64,000 bases of DNA from Mnemiopsis leidyi. Its lineage: Eukaryota; Ctenophora; Tentaculata; Lobata; Bolinopsidae. Shown here piece by piece: positions 10,727-23,600 of this stretch. The notes beneath the pieces are model-generated. The model did not search any database. It had not been told where the DNA came from and saw only the letters and a list, made by a program, of their open reading frames with translations. Location: the NCBI GenBank assembly GCA_000226015.1, contig JH152704.1:1426-65425 (forward strand), in the 5' to 3' direction. Position 1 is the first letter of the stretch; the number at the start of each line of letters is the position of its first letter. The position numbers and the translations under genes are program-made.

Positions 10727-12758
10727 AGCAATAACCATATAGCTTAGTATTTGACTATTTAAAGCACGGACTAAGTAATTCGGTTATGTCGATAAAAAGT
10801 TATGCTGACTTGTAACTTCAAAAAGATATAAGAAAACCGCGAGTCTGAATAAATGCAAATTTTTGATCCTGATGATGAATCAATTGGACTATATGATAAT
10901 AATAAGTTAAGTTCTTCTCGCCTGATATGAAGATTATCCGATTAAAGCAACCGTATAAGTTAAAGAGGAATGAACGCTGTTAACATAAAAGGGCTACTTT
11001 CTCCACTAAAACCTAGTCATAACTTATCAACTTCATTAACGTTCATGTTCAGTCTGTGTAGATAGTTCCTATTGGAAGAGAAAGGCGACAAAACTCGGCA
11101 TTTCAGGCATTCTGAACTGAAATCAATTACAGTCATATCAATTAATATTGAAATTGATAAAATATACAATTTATAAAGACATTTTCTTCGTTCAAAACGA
11201 TCTCTTTTTTTGTTCTATCGCTACTCATGACAGTAAACAATGTAAGAAAATTAAATCCCTTATGATCCTTTTCCTTTCTTCTTACTTCTTTCCTTGATAC
11301 TGATATGAAAATTAGAAAAAAACTGAGTCAGAAAGGAGTTCAGGTTCAAATGAAAAAATTATTCCGACCTTTGAGATATCAAAGGGGTCAAGGGTCATAT
11401 AGTTTGGTGAATAGGGCAATTGGCGCTATTAGCGACAGTGGATCCAATTGCCCCACTCACCAAACTATATGACCATTTTGCCTAAGGCGACCACCGTTGG
11501 CAAAAGTCACCCCATCGCCATTGGCAACAATGGAACATCCATTTGTTCCATAGAGTGGATCCATTGGCGTCAATGGCGCCAATTGCCCCACTCGCCAAAC
11601 TATATGAGTATGACCCTTTCGCCTATTGAGGTAGGGAATTTCACAATGTCGCAATTAAGCAAAAGTTTGTACTTGTTACCTTAGGTTTTCAAATGGTAAC
11701 ATGTTACTGGAAATTTTGTAACAGATGAGGTTAAATCTAGTTACATAACGAGTAGGTGTGAAGTAACATGAATTACGCCTCGAGCGTAGCGAGTGGCGTA
11801 AATCTCATTTTATTGATCAAAGCCGAAGGCTAGGCTGAGTTGAATAATGATATGTTTCAACGTGGGTGGAGCCCCAGTTAAAAACATGTTGTAACTTTGC
11901 ACTTATGAGTTATGTAATATGTACCAAGTAAAAATTGCAGGCGGTGCGGGCAGTTGCTACCAAAAACAAGAGTGATGTAATACAACAATACTCAACTGGA
12001 ATAAAATTCCATCACGCGGTAAATAATAAGGTATGTTTCATTTATGGCGAGAGATTCAGGCAAGCCAATTTTAATAGTGCAGTCATGAAGAACGATATAA
12101 CTCATTTTATTTATCTTCAATTTTCGCTACAAGAATAGAGATGCTTCTGCCACAGTGTAGATATAAAAATCATTCGGCATTTTAGGCTTTCAGGACTCAT
12201 TTATATACAAGTCCTAAAATGCCGCCAGATTCAGTATTAAGCGGTTGTAATCTGATAGCTACTTAACAAGTAACCTACCTTTCGTGTTGAACAAATATTT
12301 CAGTTTTTATAACAAGCACATGTCTATACATGATGATCATACTCAAAAACGATCTACCAATAACAATGTTAAAATAGCGAATCATTCTGATGATTTGACT
12401 CAGCAAAATTTTGCAGTCTAGCACTGTTTGCAGCTGCAGAAATATGCTCCGCCTCAATCATAATTATGTTTCAAGTTCGAGCCTGCCGTTTAAAATTTTC
12501 GCCTTGGTCAATGATATACCGTTACTTCTTTACTCACACAGTTTGAGTTGCCCTTTCTTATATTTTTGATTTAGTAAATGTTCGACGAAATCATTTAGTT
12601 GATAATACCAATTAAGTAATTGTGATAATTTTCATCCTCTTACACAAGCTTATGTATACCAGCGCTGATGTAGTAAACAAAGATGAATACATTTTAGGAT
12701 ATTTTATATTTGGCATAGGTTTTTAGAAGTAAAGGACTAAAGGCAACTACATTCGGAG
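10727..12758. other. Intergenic region with repeats
   Basis: Holds the 3' UTR of the SID-1-like gene (AATAAA at 10848-10853), a foldback element at 11392-11616, a small hairpin near 11777-11805 (TTACGCC/GGCGTAA arms), and an imperfect hairpin near 12175-12222 (CGGCATTTTAGG against CCTAAAATGCCG). No gene was recognised. Confidence 0.5.
11392..11616. mobile_element. Foldback (MITE-like) element
   Basis: The left end reads GGGTCATATAGTTTGGTGA and continues to GGGCAATTGGCGC. An inverted copy of the same words ends at about 11473, and a second inverted copy forms the right end (about 11571-11616). Thus the left arm can pair with two alternative right arms. No open frame and no clear target duplication. 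Probably a short non-autonomous inverted-repeat element; the family is unknown. Confidence 0.6.
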
Positions 12759-13667
12759 ATGACCATGAGTACTACAGCTGCAGCTACGCAAAACATCACT
12801 TCATCAAGAGAAACCCAAACCAGGGAACAGCTACCGGAGGATAAGATCGTTCATGAAAAAATACTGGCCTTGTGCCAAAAAATAAACACCGTCCTATTTC
12901 ATACAGCGGACGTCGTAAACTCGCTCAATATTTTAGCTAACGATGTAAACAAGGGCCTCAACAAATTCGGACCCGATGACTCCAGTCCGGAAGACAAAGC
13001 TTCACTTTTTGCCACGAAAGTTCGGGAAAAACTTCTGCCTGAAGTAAAATCTGCATTTGATGGGATAAGCGGTCTAGTGTCTGGTTTGATAGAGATTGTT
13101 GGGTGTCTTTGTAGCTTGAAGATTAGAGATGATAAAGAAACTCATGAAGAAATGTCGAGGTTGAACGAACTAAAGAAACAGTTTCTTAGGGAAGAAGAGT
13201 TACGGAAGCAGACAGAGTTGTTGAACCAGAAAAATCGGAGGAACACAGTTGTGGAGCCCCAACCTCCCGTCCCTGATTTTGAGTTTAAAGTAAAGCAAAC
13301 TCCTTTCAACGCTACTACAGACGCTTTCCTTTGTCTCTCTTCCTGGGTGGTAGAGGGTGATATGGGGGAACTTAACAACTTCGGGACGAGGCTGGGTCTA
13401 GACATTAGGGCGTCTGTGGAACGTGCTCACAAGGTCCGGGCTAAGTTGGAAGAGAGGATGAGGAAGTTGTTAGTGATAAAACACCGGGCTGAGAGCTCAG
13501 CGTATTTCGCTACCTTGATAATCCCCGTTGTGATGTCTAACAAGGAACGCCGAGAGACAGAGTCTAAAAGCAGTGAGATTTCCAAGAGAAAGGGATGTGA
13601 GAAGCAGTTTTGGGAAGCCGTGAAGGGTTTAACTGCGGCATGTAACGCCTACTTAACTGCTAAGTGA
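12759..13667 (+). CDS. Unrecognised intronless gene, helical protein of 302 aa
   Basis: A single open frame from ATG 12759 to the stop at 13665-13667 with no intron, unlike every neighbouring gene. The product has no signal peptide and no obvious membrane helix. It starts Ser/Thr/Gln rich (residues 1-30). Long predicted amphipathic helices follow, with a charged Glu/Lys/Arg/Leu stretch at about residues 125-165 that could be a coiled coil. A short Pro linker (EPQPPVPDFEF, about 168-178) leads to a second helical half. No catalytic motif was recognised. AATAAA lies at 13835, about 165 bases after the stop. The balanced, high-complexity composition supports a real protein; a retrocopy of a multi-exon gene is possible. 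Confidence 0.75.
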   Translation: MTMSTTAAATQNITSSRETQTREQLPEDKIVHEKILALCQKINTVLFHTADVVNSLNILANDVNKGLNKFGPDDSSPEDKASLFATKVREKLLPEVKSAFDGISGLVSGLIEIVGCLCSLKIRDDKETHEEMSRLNELKKQFLREEELRKQTELLNQKNRRNTVVEPQPPVPDFEFKVKQTPFNATTDAFLCLSSWVVEGDMGELNNFGTRLGLDIRASVERAHKVRAKLEERMRKLLVIKHRAESSAYFATLIIPVVMSNKERRETESKSSEISKRKGCEKQFWEAVKGLTAACNAYLTAK

Positions 13668-13834
13668 ATATAATTGTTGTAACATTAGATATTGTATCTA
13701 ATGATCAATGGCTATAGCTTACATTGCCATTCGCATCATTTAAAAGCTCATGTTACTGTTAGTAGATTCTTTCAACCACAAAGTTTTGAAAATTTACAAT
13801 TTAACAAACCTGGACTTTTTGTTTCTCAATTCTC

Positions 13835-13840
13835 AATAAA
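13835..13840 (+). terminator. Candidate poly(A) signal
   Basis: AATAAA about 165 bases downstream of the stop of the intronless gene; position is plausible for its 3' end. Confidence 0.4.
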
Positions 13841-14197
13841 ATTCTATAGAAATGATTCAACTGAACAGCAATTTTTCATTGAAAATAGTGCTGCAGGGTT
13901 TTAATGCTTCAGTAAAAACAGCTTAATTGCTTTTTTGGGATATGATTGTTTTTGCTGCTTTAGTCGTATGGTAAATGTATCTCTTTCAGTATTCTAATTA
14001 TTCACAATTTTATATTATAAGACCTTAAGATATTTAACTATAAATAGATTAATGTTTGTGATCTTTATAACATTTCAAGATGAAAAGTTTTTACATGTAT
14101 TTACTGATTGGGCACTTAAGCATTACCGGAAGTATCTATTTACAGCGATCTAGCGTACACATAGAAATAATATGCCGGTTTACTACTAGTTTGTTTA

Positions 14198-14259
14198 CAC
14201 GTGGTAAATTTCATCGCTACAAACGATCACGTGATCAATCAGCCAAGCAGTACCACGTG
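14198..14259. promoter_or_regulatory. Cluster of three CACGTG E-boxes upstream of the ShKT/sushi/Tg1 gene
   Basis: CACGTG occurs at 14198-14203, 14228-14233 (within the palindrome GATCACGTGATC) and 14254-14259, about 360-420 bases before the ATG at 14617. CACGTG is the classic bHLH/bHLH-Zip site. Clustering is seen directly; regulatory function is inference. Confidence 0.4.
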
Positions 14260-14616
14260 TGCAACAGAAAACCTGAAAAACAGTTGATCCACAGAGAGAA
14301 TGTAAGCTTGTAATTGAGGAGCCAGACATGCCTAGTTTCAGGAAGCAAGCATGGCAAGACGGTTCACTTTTACCAAATCTAATACAGAAACTGTCAAATT
14401 CCGTCCTGGGGTGGAGGTGGGTGACGACGCCAGCCAGTGCTGTTTGCCATCAGTGCATCATAATTGTTTACTTTAAGCGACGCTAAACGGGCCAGCCATT
14501 GGACAGCCACCGCCGAACATATAATACAGTATTTCCGCCTTACAAAGTATAGCCTGATAGTTTGCTGAGGTGAATGACACGTTTTATTTTACAATTTTGC
14601 TGAGTTTTGAGGAGAA

Positions 14617-17600
14617 ATGAGGGGGTTGGTGCTGTTTGCTGCAGTACTCCAAGTAGCACTGGTCTGGGGATGCTCTGACACCAGCACCGACTGTGCCTAC
14701 TACAAAGAGGCTGGATATTGTGAGTCCTATGCAGACACTCTCAAAGAGATGTGTGCCAAATCTTGCGGGTTTTGCGGAGGTGGCGGACAAGATGGCGGGG
14801 ATCCCGGAACTGAAGTGGATCCACGACCAGGTTTTTAGTCAAATATTTACAGGGCTAGGAATATTGTCATTGATCCGCACCTTTTTTCCACACGAATTTT
14901 GTGGAAACAACAATTTCTCACGATAACTGGTACAGAGGCATGTTCAGGGAGTTTGATTCCATTTACAGCCAGGGAACCTGAGAAGATGGACCTCTGCAGA
15001 GACACGTGTTCTACTAAAGACTGCCAGTGGTTCAAGAGCCAGGGTCATTGCGAGAAGTACTCTGCTGTCATGACGATGAACTGTGCTTCTACTTGCAACT
15101 GGTGTGGAGCTAGAGGTATAAGGAAAAGCAGCATATATGTCTTTACTCATAAGCAAATTACCTTTTCGGAACATCTATCATTGATTCATTGCCTTAGCAG
15201 GATTGCGATGTCATGTTATCTGAGAACGAATTGTGTAATAAATTTTGTTAAAACGTAAACTGTGATGTGATTTTTGAAGCAACTAACACATGTGACGGTC
15301 ATGACAGTTATTTTCTTTAGATTTATTTCCAAATGTCATATTTTGACAGTTTGCAATCCACCCGATGTTGAAAACGGTTGGACAGATTTTGAGATGATCA
15401 TGGTCCCTGCCGGTGCCACTGCTAACGTGTACTGCTACGAGGGATTCAAAAATATGGGATCTGCTCGGCTGACATGCAACGCTTACGGTGAAATTGACGG
15501 CTCTGCAAGATGTGAAGAAGTTGGTGAGTTACTTAAGTGTACTTCAATGTTTTAAACACACACGAAATAAGAATTCTGCTTGGAAAAATCATGAGGCAAG
15601 CAAACCAATCATATTTTCGTTACAGAAAGACAACCTCAAAACCTCTAACTTAACAAAATTAAACATTCAGCAAAGGATGACGGTTCTGGATATCCAGCTC
15701 AACAGGAAACCGACTGCCAACGTGCCGTTAAAGCCGCCATGGAGCCCACCTACGCTAACGGTCAATATGTTGTCCCCCAGATCTCCACCCATTATGTGCC
15801 ACAGTGTGACGACTACAGCAGTAAGTCAGGAATTTTCTTATTTAATATAGCAACATATATGGAAACTTCCATGAACTTAGTCTATATCAGAGAACACTAT
15901 CACAAAATTAAATTTCTATTATAATTTAGATTAGAATATCCCGATACTATGACTGATTTCAGTAATTCTCTACAGGAATTGCAATATAGACTAGGATCCG
16001 AAAAGAAAGTGCAACATTTGAAAATAATGCAAGATTAAAGAAAAAAAGAATTTAAAATTCGTAAACTTTCAGGAAATTATAAGGAGATTCAGTACGACGG
16101 AGGAAAAGGCTCAACATTCTGTGTTGACATGTACCGTGGTATTGAGGTTCAAGGCACGAGGATTCAAGGAAAACACGAATACATCAGTTGTAAGAATCAT
16201 TGCATATTGGTTATTTAGGGTAGTTTTTCAACTACAGTGGTAGTTTTCTCAGGAGACATGCGACATAATTCTACAATAAGAGTTTTAAGTTTCAAACTTA
16301 AACATTGGAGGTGCAGTGAAGTTTTCCCACGAAACCCACCAAAACACAATCAGGTGGGTTTCTATAAATGACAATGATCAGCAGTACTTCAGTTCTCACC
16401 TCAATACCGTCAGGTGCTCCAGGCTCTGCAAAAGAATACTACGACAGGCTAGCCCTAGAAAAGGCTGCTGCCGGTAGTCCTAGTTATGACTATGGAAACA
16501 GCGGGTCTAGCTACGTCTACAATTACGATAACAGCGGATCAAGCTATGATTACAACTATGACAACAGTGGTTCGAGTTATGAATACAACTATGCAGATAA
16601 CACTAACAGCGGATCAGGTTTCCTTTGTGATTTTCTGTCATATCAAGCAAATAAACTATAATGACAAATCGGTGGCTGCCATGATGGTTTTCTTTACGTT
16701 TACGTTGAATAGGTTAACTATCTCGTACAGTTTAAGCAATTTTAACCAATTATTCAATTTTTCAGGAAGTGTTGATTACTATGCTAGCAATAACGATGGC
16801 TATGCCAGTAGTGGAAATGATTATTACGCCAGGGGAAATGATGGATATGCCAGTGGCGGCGATGATTATTACGCCAGTGGGAACGATGGCTATGCCAGTG
16901 GCGGCGATGCTTATTATGCCAGTGGAAACGATGGCTATGCCAGTGGCGGCGATGCTTATTATGCTAGCGGAAACGATGGCTATGCCAGTGGCGGCGATGC
17001 TTATTATGCTAGTGGAAACGACGGCTATGCCAGTGGCGGCGATGAATATTATGCCAGTGGAAGCGATGGCTATGCCAGTGGAAACGACGGCTATGCCAGT
17101 GGAAACGACGGCTATGCCAGTGGTGGCGATGATTCCTATGCCAGTGGAAACGACGGTTATGCCAGTGGAAACGACGGCTATGCCAGTGGTGGTTATGATT
17201 ATTATGCCAGTGGAAACGATGGATATGCGAGTGGTGGCGATGATTCCTATGCCAGTGGAAACGACGGCTATGCCAGTGGTGGTTATGATTATTATGCCAG
17301 TGGAAACGATGGATACGCGAGTGGTGGCGATGATTATTCTGGTGGAAGTGAAGGTTCTGCAATTGGAGGCGATGACTACTATGCCACTGGAGGCGATGAC
17401 TACTATGCAACTGGAGGCGATGACTACTATGCCACTGGAGGCGATGACTACTATGCAACTGGAGGCGATGACTACTATGCCACTGGAGGAGACGACTACT
17501 ATGCCACTGGAGGCGACGACTACTATGCCACTGGAGGCGACGACTACTATGCCACTGGAGGCGATGACTATTACGCCACTGGAGGAGATGGATTTGATGG

Positions 17601-20600
17601 GTCTTATTACTATGCTGATGGAGCCGCGGAGGTTTTATAACGGAGTTTACTAGCAAAATACGAGAATTTTTCTGAAATATTTTTCTTCTACAAATCGAAG
17701 CTATTAATTTTTGAATGATTAAGAACCTTTCAGGCGGAGGATGAAGTTGAGTCTAACTACCGAGTAGCCCTTGCTGACTCCGTAGAGGGAGTTATTGCCG
17801 ATGAGAAAAAAGAAATGGTAATGGAAAAGGGAGAAGAGGATGAGTTTGTCAGCAACAAGGATGCCATGAGAAGGAGAAATCGGAAGAGAAGACGAAACAA
17901 GCGAGAAGCTGGTTAGTTTTTATGTGTGTTCCATGAAAGTTTGAGCAGAGTTTAATTATCGTCTGACTAGTAAAGTAGTAAATTGGCATAGTATTATTAT
18001 CAGAAAAATTATAATTATAATTAGGATTTTGTTGAAAGTGCAATTGATGAAACATCTTTTCTTGTTTTTTGACACCCCTTAAAATTTCAGAAGATGAACC
18101 TGCCGAAAAATGTGAGTAGATTAATTGAGCAGTTTTCGATCCTTTTAAGAAAAGTGAAAAATTTATGTTGCAATGTTTCATGTCGTGCTTGATGCAAGCT
18201 AATTTGATTACACAAATGAACAGCACAATTCCCATGTTCTTGTATTGTTTGTGTCATGGTAGTTGCAAGGTCGGCCCCTCCAGCCAAACGGGAAACTTTG
18301 CTGATGATTTTATTAGCCACGTTTTCGTTTTCCAAACATGCCCACATATACATATAGATTTGATAAATTATCATTTTGGCTCCAAATTTCTAATGCATTT
18401 TTCAATTCACTCATCTTTGTATGCTGAAGTACTAATAGACTTTGACAGAAAGTTTTTATAACATCCGCTTTTTCAGAGGTGGAGGGGCCTACACAGACGT
18501 AAACCGTGGAAAGCTTTGTATATAGACTGTCAAATAGCCTTGATACCGCATCTTTTCTTTGTTTTTAATGAATTTTATTTGGAGTTTTAATGTACATTGA
18601 TGTGATATCTGTGGTAATCAATTTGATATTGAATGATTACGGGTTGAATTTTATTGTAAGTGTAACTCAATGGCCAAACAAAGAGCCAATAAAATTGTAT
18701 TTAATCTTGATGAATTTTCATCATACATTATTGAGAAGTCGAAAAGATTCATTTCGTCAGCAGATATCAAATAATAGGCGATATTTACACAAGTTACAAG
18801 TTTTCCCGAACCCTCAAAGCAAAAAGTTCAAAGCACAAATTTGAATTACCAATTTTAACTATCAACGAATGTTGTTCCAATTTTTTTGTAATATTTTAAA
18901 TTTTGAAGCTGATCGGAGAATCAAACCTAAAGTTGTTAAGAAGTATCGGGAAAGACTTCGCCCACAGCGACAACTAGGTCAGACCCAGTCTCAGTCTGAG
19001 ATAGGTAGGGAACCGGAAAATTAATGGCAATGCTTTTTTGATGTTGAGATTTTGTGAAGGGCCAAGAAAATATATCTTTAAAGTTATATTTTATGTGATA
19101 TCATTGTCAATTACCATTAAGCTATTATAAGGTACTAAACTTGATCAATAAAATATTCAATGTGGTCAAGAATTATTCAGAATGGTCAGCTGGTGCAGTA
19201 TGCATTTATATTTTTAAAAAGTAATAGTAGATGTTAGATCAAACTGAGAAATAAATTCAGAAAACAGAAGCGTGGCTAGTAAAGTGGGGTGGTTGCTTTC
19301 CAGAAAACAGACCCTTGGAAAGATAGGTAAGTTATGAAGGTTGACTGCTTACAAATTGTTTGAAATATTAAAAATGGGACTGAAAGATTTTCGAAATCAT
19401 ACCTATGAATATCTTTATAGATTAAATTATGATGAAATTGTCAATAGGCGTCGTTCACTCCAGAAACTGAAACATAATGATCATAGATTATAATCAAAGA
19501 ACAAACTTGCATCAGAATTTGAATTAGACCAAACAATTATTGTGACTGCTTGAATGAGGAATGTAAAGCACAGACCCCCAGTCGAAGAAGGTCTGTGTAT
19601 GGACAAGATAAGACCAGACAAGTGTCGGACCTACAGAATTATGTCCTGGTGTCAGACTCAAAACCGGTATATGAAATACTTCTGTCCCGAAACCTGCGAA
19701 ATGTGCTCTGAACTTAACCTTTGTAAGTATCGGGTATCTCGCTAAACAACATATATTATTTGAAATTTAGTACATTTGCAGTTGTAGAAATACTACACTG
19801 GAGTACTGGGTATCTTGTCGAACATAATTCGCTATGGAGATTTCTTGTGAGTAGCTTCCTGTTTTGGTATTTTGCCAATATAGATATTAATAATGAGCTT
19901 TCAACTATTTCATACACGTTACTTCACCTAGTAACGTACGAGGAAAGTCAGAACTTAAAGCTACGCCGAGAGGACGAGAGACAGCGCCAAGAAGAAAGGA
20001 AAAACGAAGAAGAAAGGAAGAGAGCAGAAGAAAAAAGAAAGGAAGAAGAATTGCTGGCCATGTTGGCGGAGGAACAGTTGATGTGTGATGTAGACTTGGA
20101 AGAGACGGGATGTGCTTCTGACATTGAAGTTAGTCAAAATCCCGCATAAAACCGACGATTATGCATCCCACCACCGAAAGAAAATCTCGAAAATTAAATA
20201 TTCTAACCCTTGTTCAACTCTGAGGAAATATTACATGTACAAGAAATATTTTCATTGTAAATTCTAAATGGAACAAACCGTTCGTTAGGTGAAGGACATA
20301 GTTCAGAAAGCGGCTGACCAGGAGGAAGAAGATCAAGTTTACGTGGAGGGTGGGGTTATGTCACCCATGGTTCAAGCACTTTGGGACAACTACGATCCGT
20401 CAAAAGACAGTCAGTGTTCGGATCATCAGGTACAGCTCAGTTTGTTTCAATGATGTAATGCTTTTTTTGAAATGAGCTTGCATTGAATGTCGATGAAATT
20501 ACCGAGATTGACTACCGGAATAAGTAAGAATGGATAAAATCAATTAGAACTGAACTTGCACACATAGTCTGATACATAACCAGCACAAATCTAACTCAGT

Positions 20601-23600
20601 ACAAACAAACGTGTGACGGCCACAAGAGTCGAGGACAGTGCCAAAACAAGCCGTTCTATATGCTTCAAAACTGCAAGAAAACTTGTGAAATGTGCACACC
20701 TCTCAGTAAGTCTGTCAGAACCAATCACATCTTCATTTGAAACTTTCTGACACAGTAATCTTTTATCTTTTTTAATGGTTTGCTGCATTCTTTTCAAACA
20801 ACCAAGTTACATACAAATTCTACCCATTTTCCTTTTCAACTCAACCAAATATGCTCTAAAAGAACTCAATCACCAGTGTGCCAGGTTCCAAGTGACATAG
20901 AGCACGGGTACACCGACCCCGGTATGCCAGTACCCCCGGGTTTTAAGATTTTTATCTCCTGTGAGGACAGTTATTATCTGCTGGGTCGGGGAACCATCAC
21001 CTGTCAGAAAGACGGTTTCTACTCGCCAGGGGGAGAGTGCATCAAGATGACGGACCAGCTTTGTAAGATTATTGGAGTTTTATCATCTAGTAAAGAATAG
21101 AATATGGTACTATAATCTTCTCTCTTTTCTATAACAATGCTTTTATGATACTCAAAAAATCGTCTCCTTATAAAAAGTAGCTTAAACATAACGATTGACG
21201 CTTACTCTAACGGTCTGTTGTTGCAGTGCTCCGAATGACGAAGTGTCAAAGAGAGAAGTACAGGAAGTCCCAGCCAGTGCAACTACCGGAGGTTGGCTGG
21301 ATTATACCTGAGTATGAGCTTGTACCGGAGTGTGACACCAGGTTAATTGCAAAACAAATATTTTATTTACTTTGACTAGGTTCATGGAATAAACAGCTGC
21401 ACTAAGGATTTCATATCGTATGAGAGGATTAGGATAAAATGCGCGTTAATTATTCATTTAAATACTTAGCTCCCGGTATTGACTGAAAATTTTTCAAGCA
21501 TAACTTTTCCATCGAAATTTTGGCTTGAACATCTTAGACTTAAGATCTTAGTATTAGAAGTACAATTACAATTGAGATTATTTCAACTACGTCATATCGT
21601 CTGATAACAAATGAACTCCGCAGAGGACAGTATCTTCCGATGCAGTGTAACCGGTGTTGCTGCTTCTGTGTCAATCTCAACGGTAATGAGATTAAAGATA
21701 CTAGGTTCACACATGCTTCCGGGGAGAGACCTGACTGCTGTAAGTTACTTGTTCAGTCTTGATTACAGATGAATTATAAGTATTAAGGAAGCCTAAAATC
21801 TCTCAGTCTGAAATCATTTCGTAGGCTGCAGTCTGGAGCAATAAGGAAATCTTTTATTAATATTTGAGGATAATTTTTTGAATTTACTTATCACTATCAG
21901 GGCTGAGTCCCAAATTGTGTATCAACTTTTCCATTTAAATTTATCATACGTTAACACAGCCCACTCTTAAGCCCCTTATGAGTTCAACAAGAGACCGGCA
22001 GACAAATATTTCCCCTCTGAACGATCCAAGGGAAAATTGTACGGACGGGACAATATGATGGATAATGTCTTTGAGAACTACAGTAAAACCAAGGCCAATA
22101 AACGCACCAAACGAGAAGGTCAGCATTCTTATATTCATCAAATAATTGTTGGGCATTCAATTAAGACACTGCAATTATCATTCATCTAAACAGAACAGAT
22201 CTTTTCAATTCAATGACATTCCAGATTCTTCTTTTCTTGAAGAGATTTTGGAGATAGACTCACTCTCCTGTAACGACATCAGCCCTCTCTGTAAAGACTT
22301 CGCCACTGCAGGACAGTGCTTATCTGAAGCTCCTTACATGATGCAGTTTTGTCCCAGGTAAAACCTACTATATTGACACTAATTTATATGATGCTTGGTT
22401 GAATCATGCCATATCATCCGCATCATGACCATTTTGACCATAAGGGTGTTACACCAATTCACCAATATATAAGTTCAAGATGTCTTGCAGTGATTTTAAA
22501 GCTCATCAAACTGAATCACAATATTTTCAGGTCCTGTGGAACTTGCCCGATCATAAACACCCCAAAGAGACCAGCCTGTTCTGACAAAAGAGAAAACTGT
22601 GCTTCGTATGTAGCTGCAGGATACTGCTCCTTCTTCAAGAACTTCATGATGGACAACTGTGCTGAAACCTGTGGTTTCTGTGGCAACAGAACAATGTGCT
22701 CACCAATTTTGGTGGAGAACGGCCAAGTTTACCCTGAGGGACCAGTCGTGCCGGGCTCTATTGTCCAGGTTTTCAATCATCATCTTCCTAGTATCTTTGA
22801 GCTACCTCGTGCAAATTGTCATTAAAATTTAAGTAATCAACTCCAAAGAAACAGGTCTGAAAGCCAAACTGGACCTAAATTGTGCACAATTACAAAAGAA
22901 CAGAACCTCAAGAAGCTTTCAACTTGCAAGCTAATGTGAAATTACTAAACTTAAACTATTTACCCCCAGGCCCCAACTACTAAATACTAAGCACTCACAC
23001 ACAATCCGCAGGTGAGTTGCGATGAAGGGTACAAGTTGTCAGGCAGGTCACTACTCCGGTGTGTAGAATCAGGAGACTACAACCATCCCTCACCATCCTG
23101 CCGGGCAGTAACTAGCTCTAACTCAACCTGTCTCGATATGAGATACAAAACTAGCAGACCCGCCTTCAACACCCGCTTCAACAGTTTTATTGTTCCGTTA
23201 GAGTCCTTTGTGCCGAGTTGTACGGAGTGGGGAGAGTTTCATGAGGTAAGCAGTGGGTGATCTGGTGATGAGAAAGTAAGGGAAATTACCTTCTAATTCT
23301 CATCGTAATCATAGAGACAATGTCGCATTAAACTTTTTTGAAGGAGAGAATGGAACAGTTTTGCTGGTGGCGTTCGTCTTGAACGTTGTTTTTCGATCCT
23401 GCACCATTTCTAGTCTTAATACTCCAACCCCCAGTGCCTTGTTAGCTAAGGTTCGCTGATATAGTTATACTGATTGTTACCTCTACAGATGCAGTGTTAC
23501 AACGGAGAGTGTTGGTGTGTGGATGTGGAGACAGGAGAGGAGGTTTCAGAGACGCGAGGAGACCGTCTCACTCCCCGACCCTGCAATCCCCGACCTCGCA

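Noticed and set aside
16769-17653. Second plus-strand frame rich in Met/Ala/Pro over the same repeats
   Set aside because: The repeat units are multiples of three, so every frame stays open; this frame does not join adjacent exons.
17009-17656. Long minus-strand frame rich in His/Arg/Trp over the Tyr/Gly repeats
   Set aside because: Antisense shadow of the coding repeat; the plus-strand frame fits neighbouring exons in phase.
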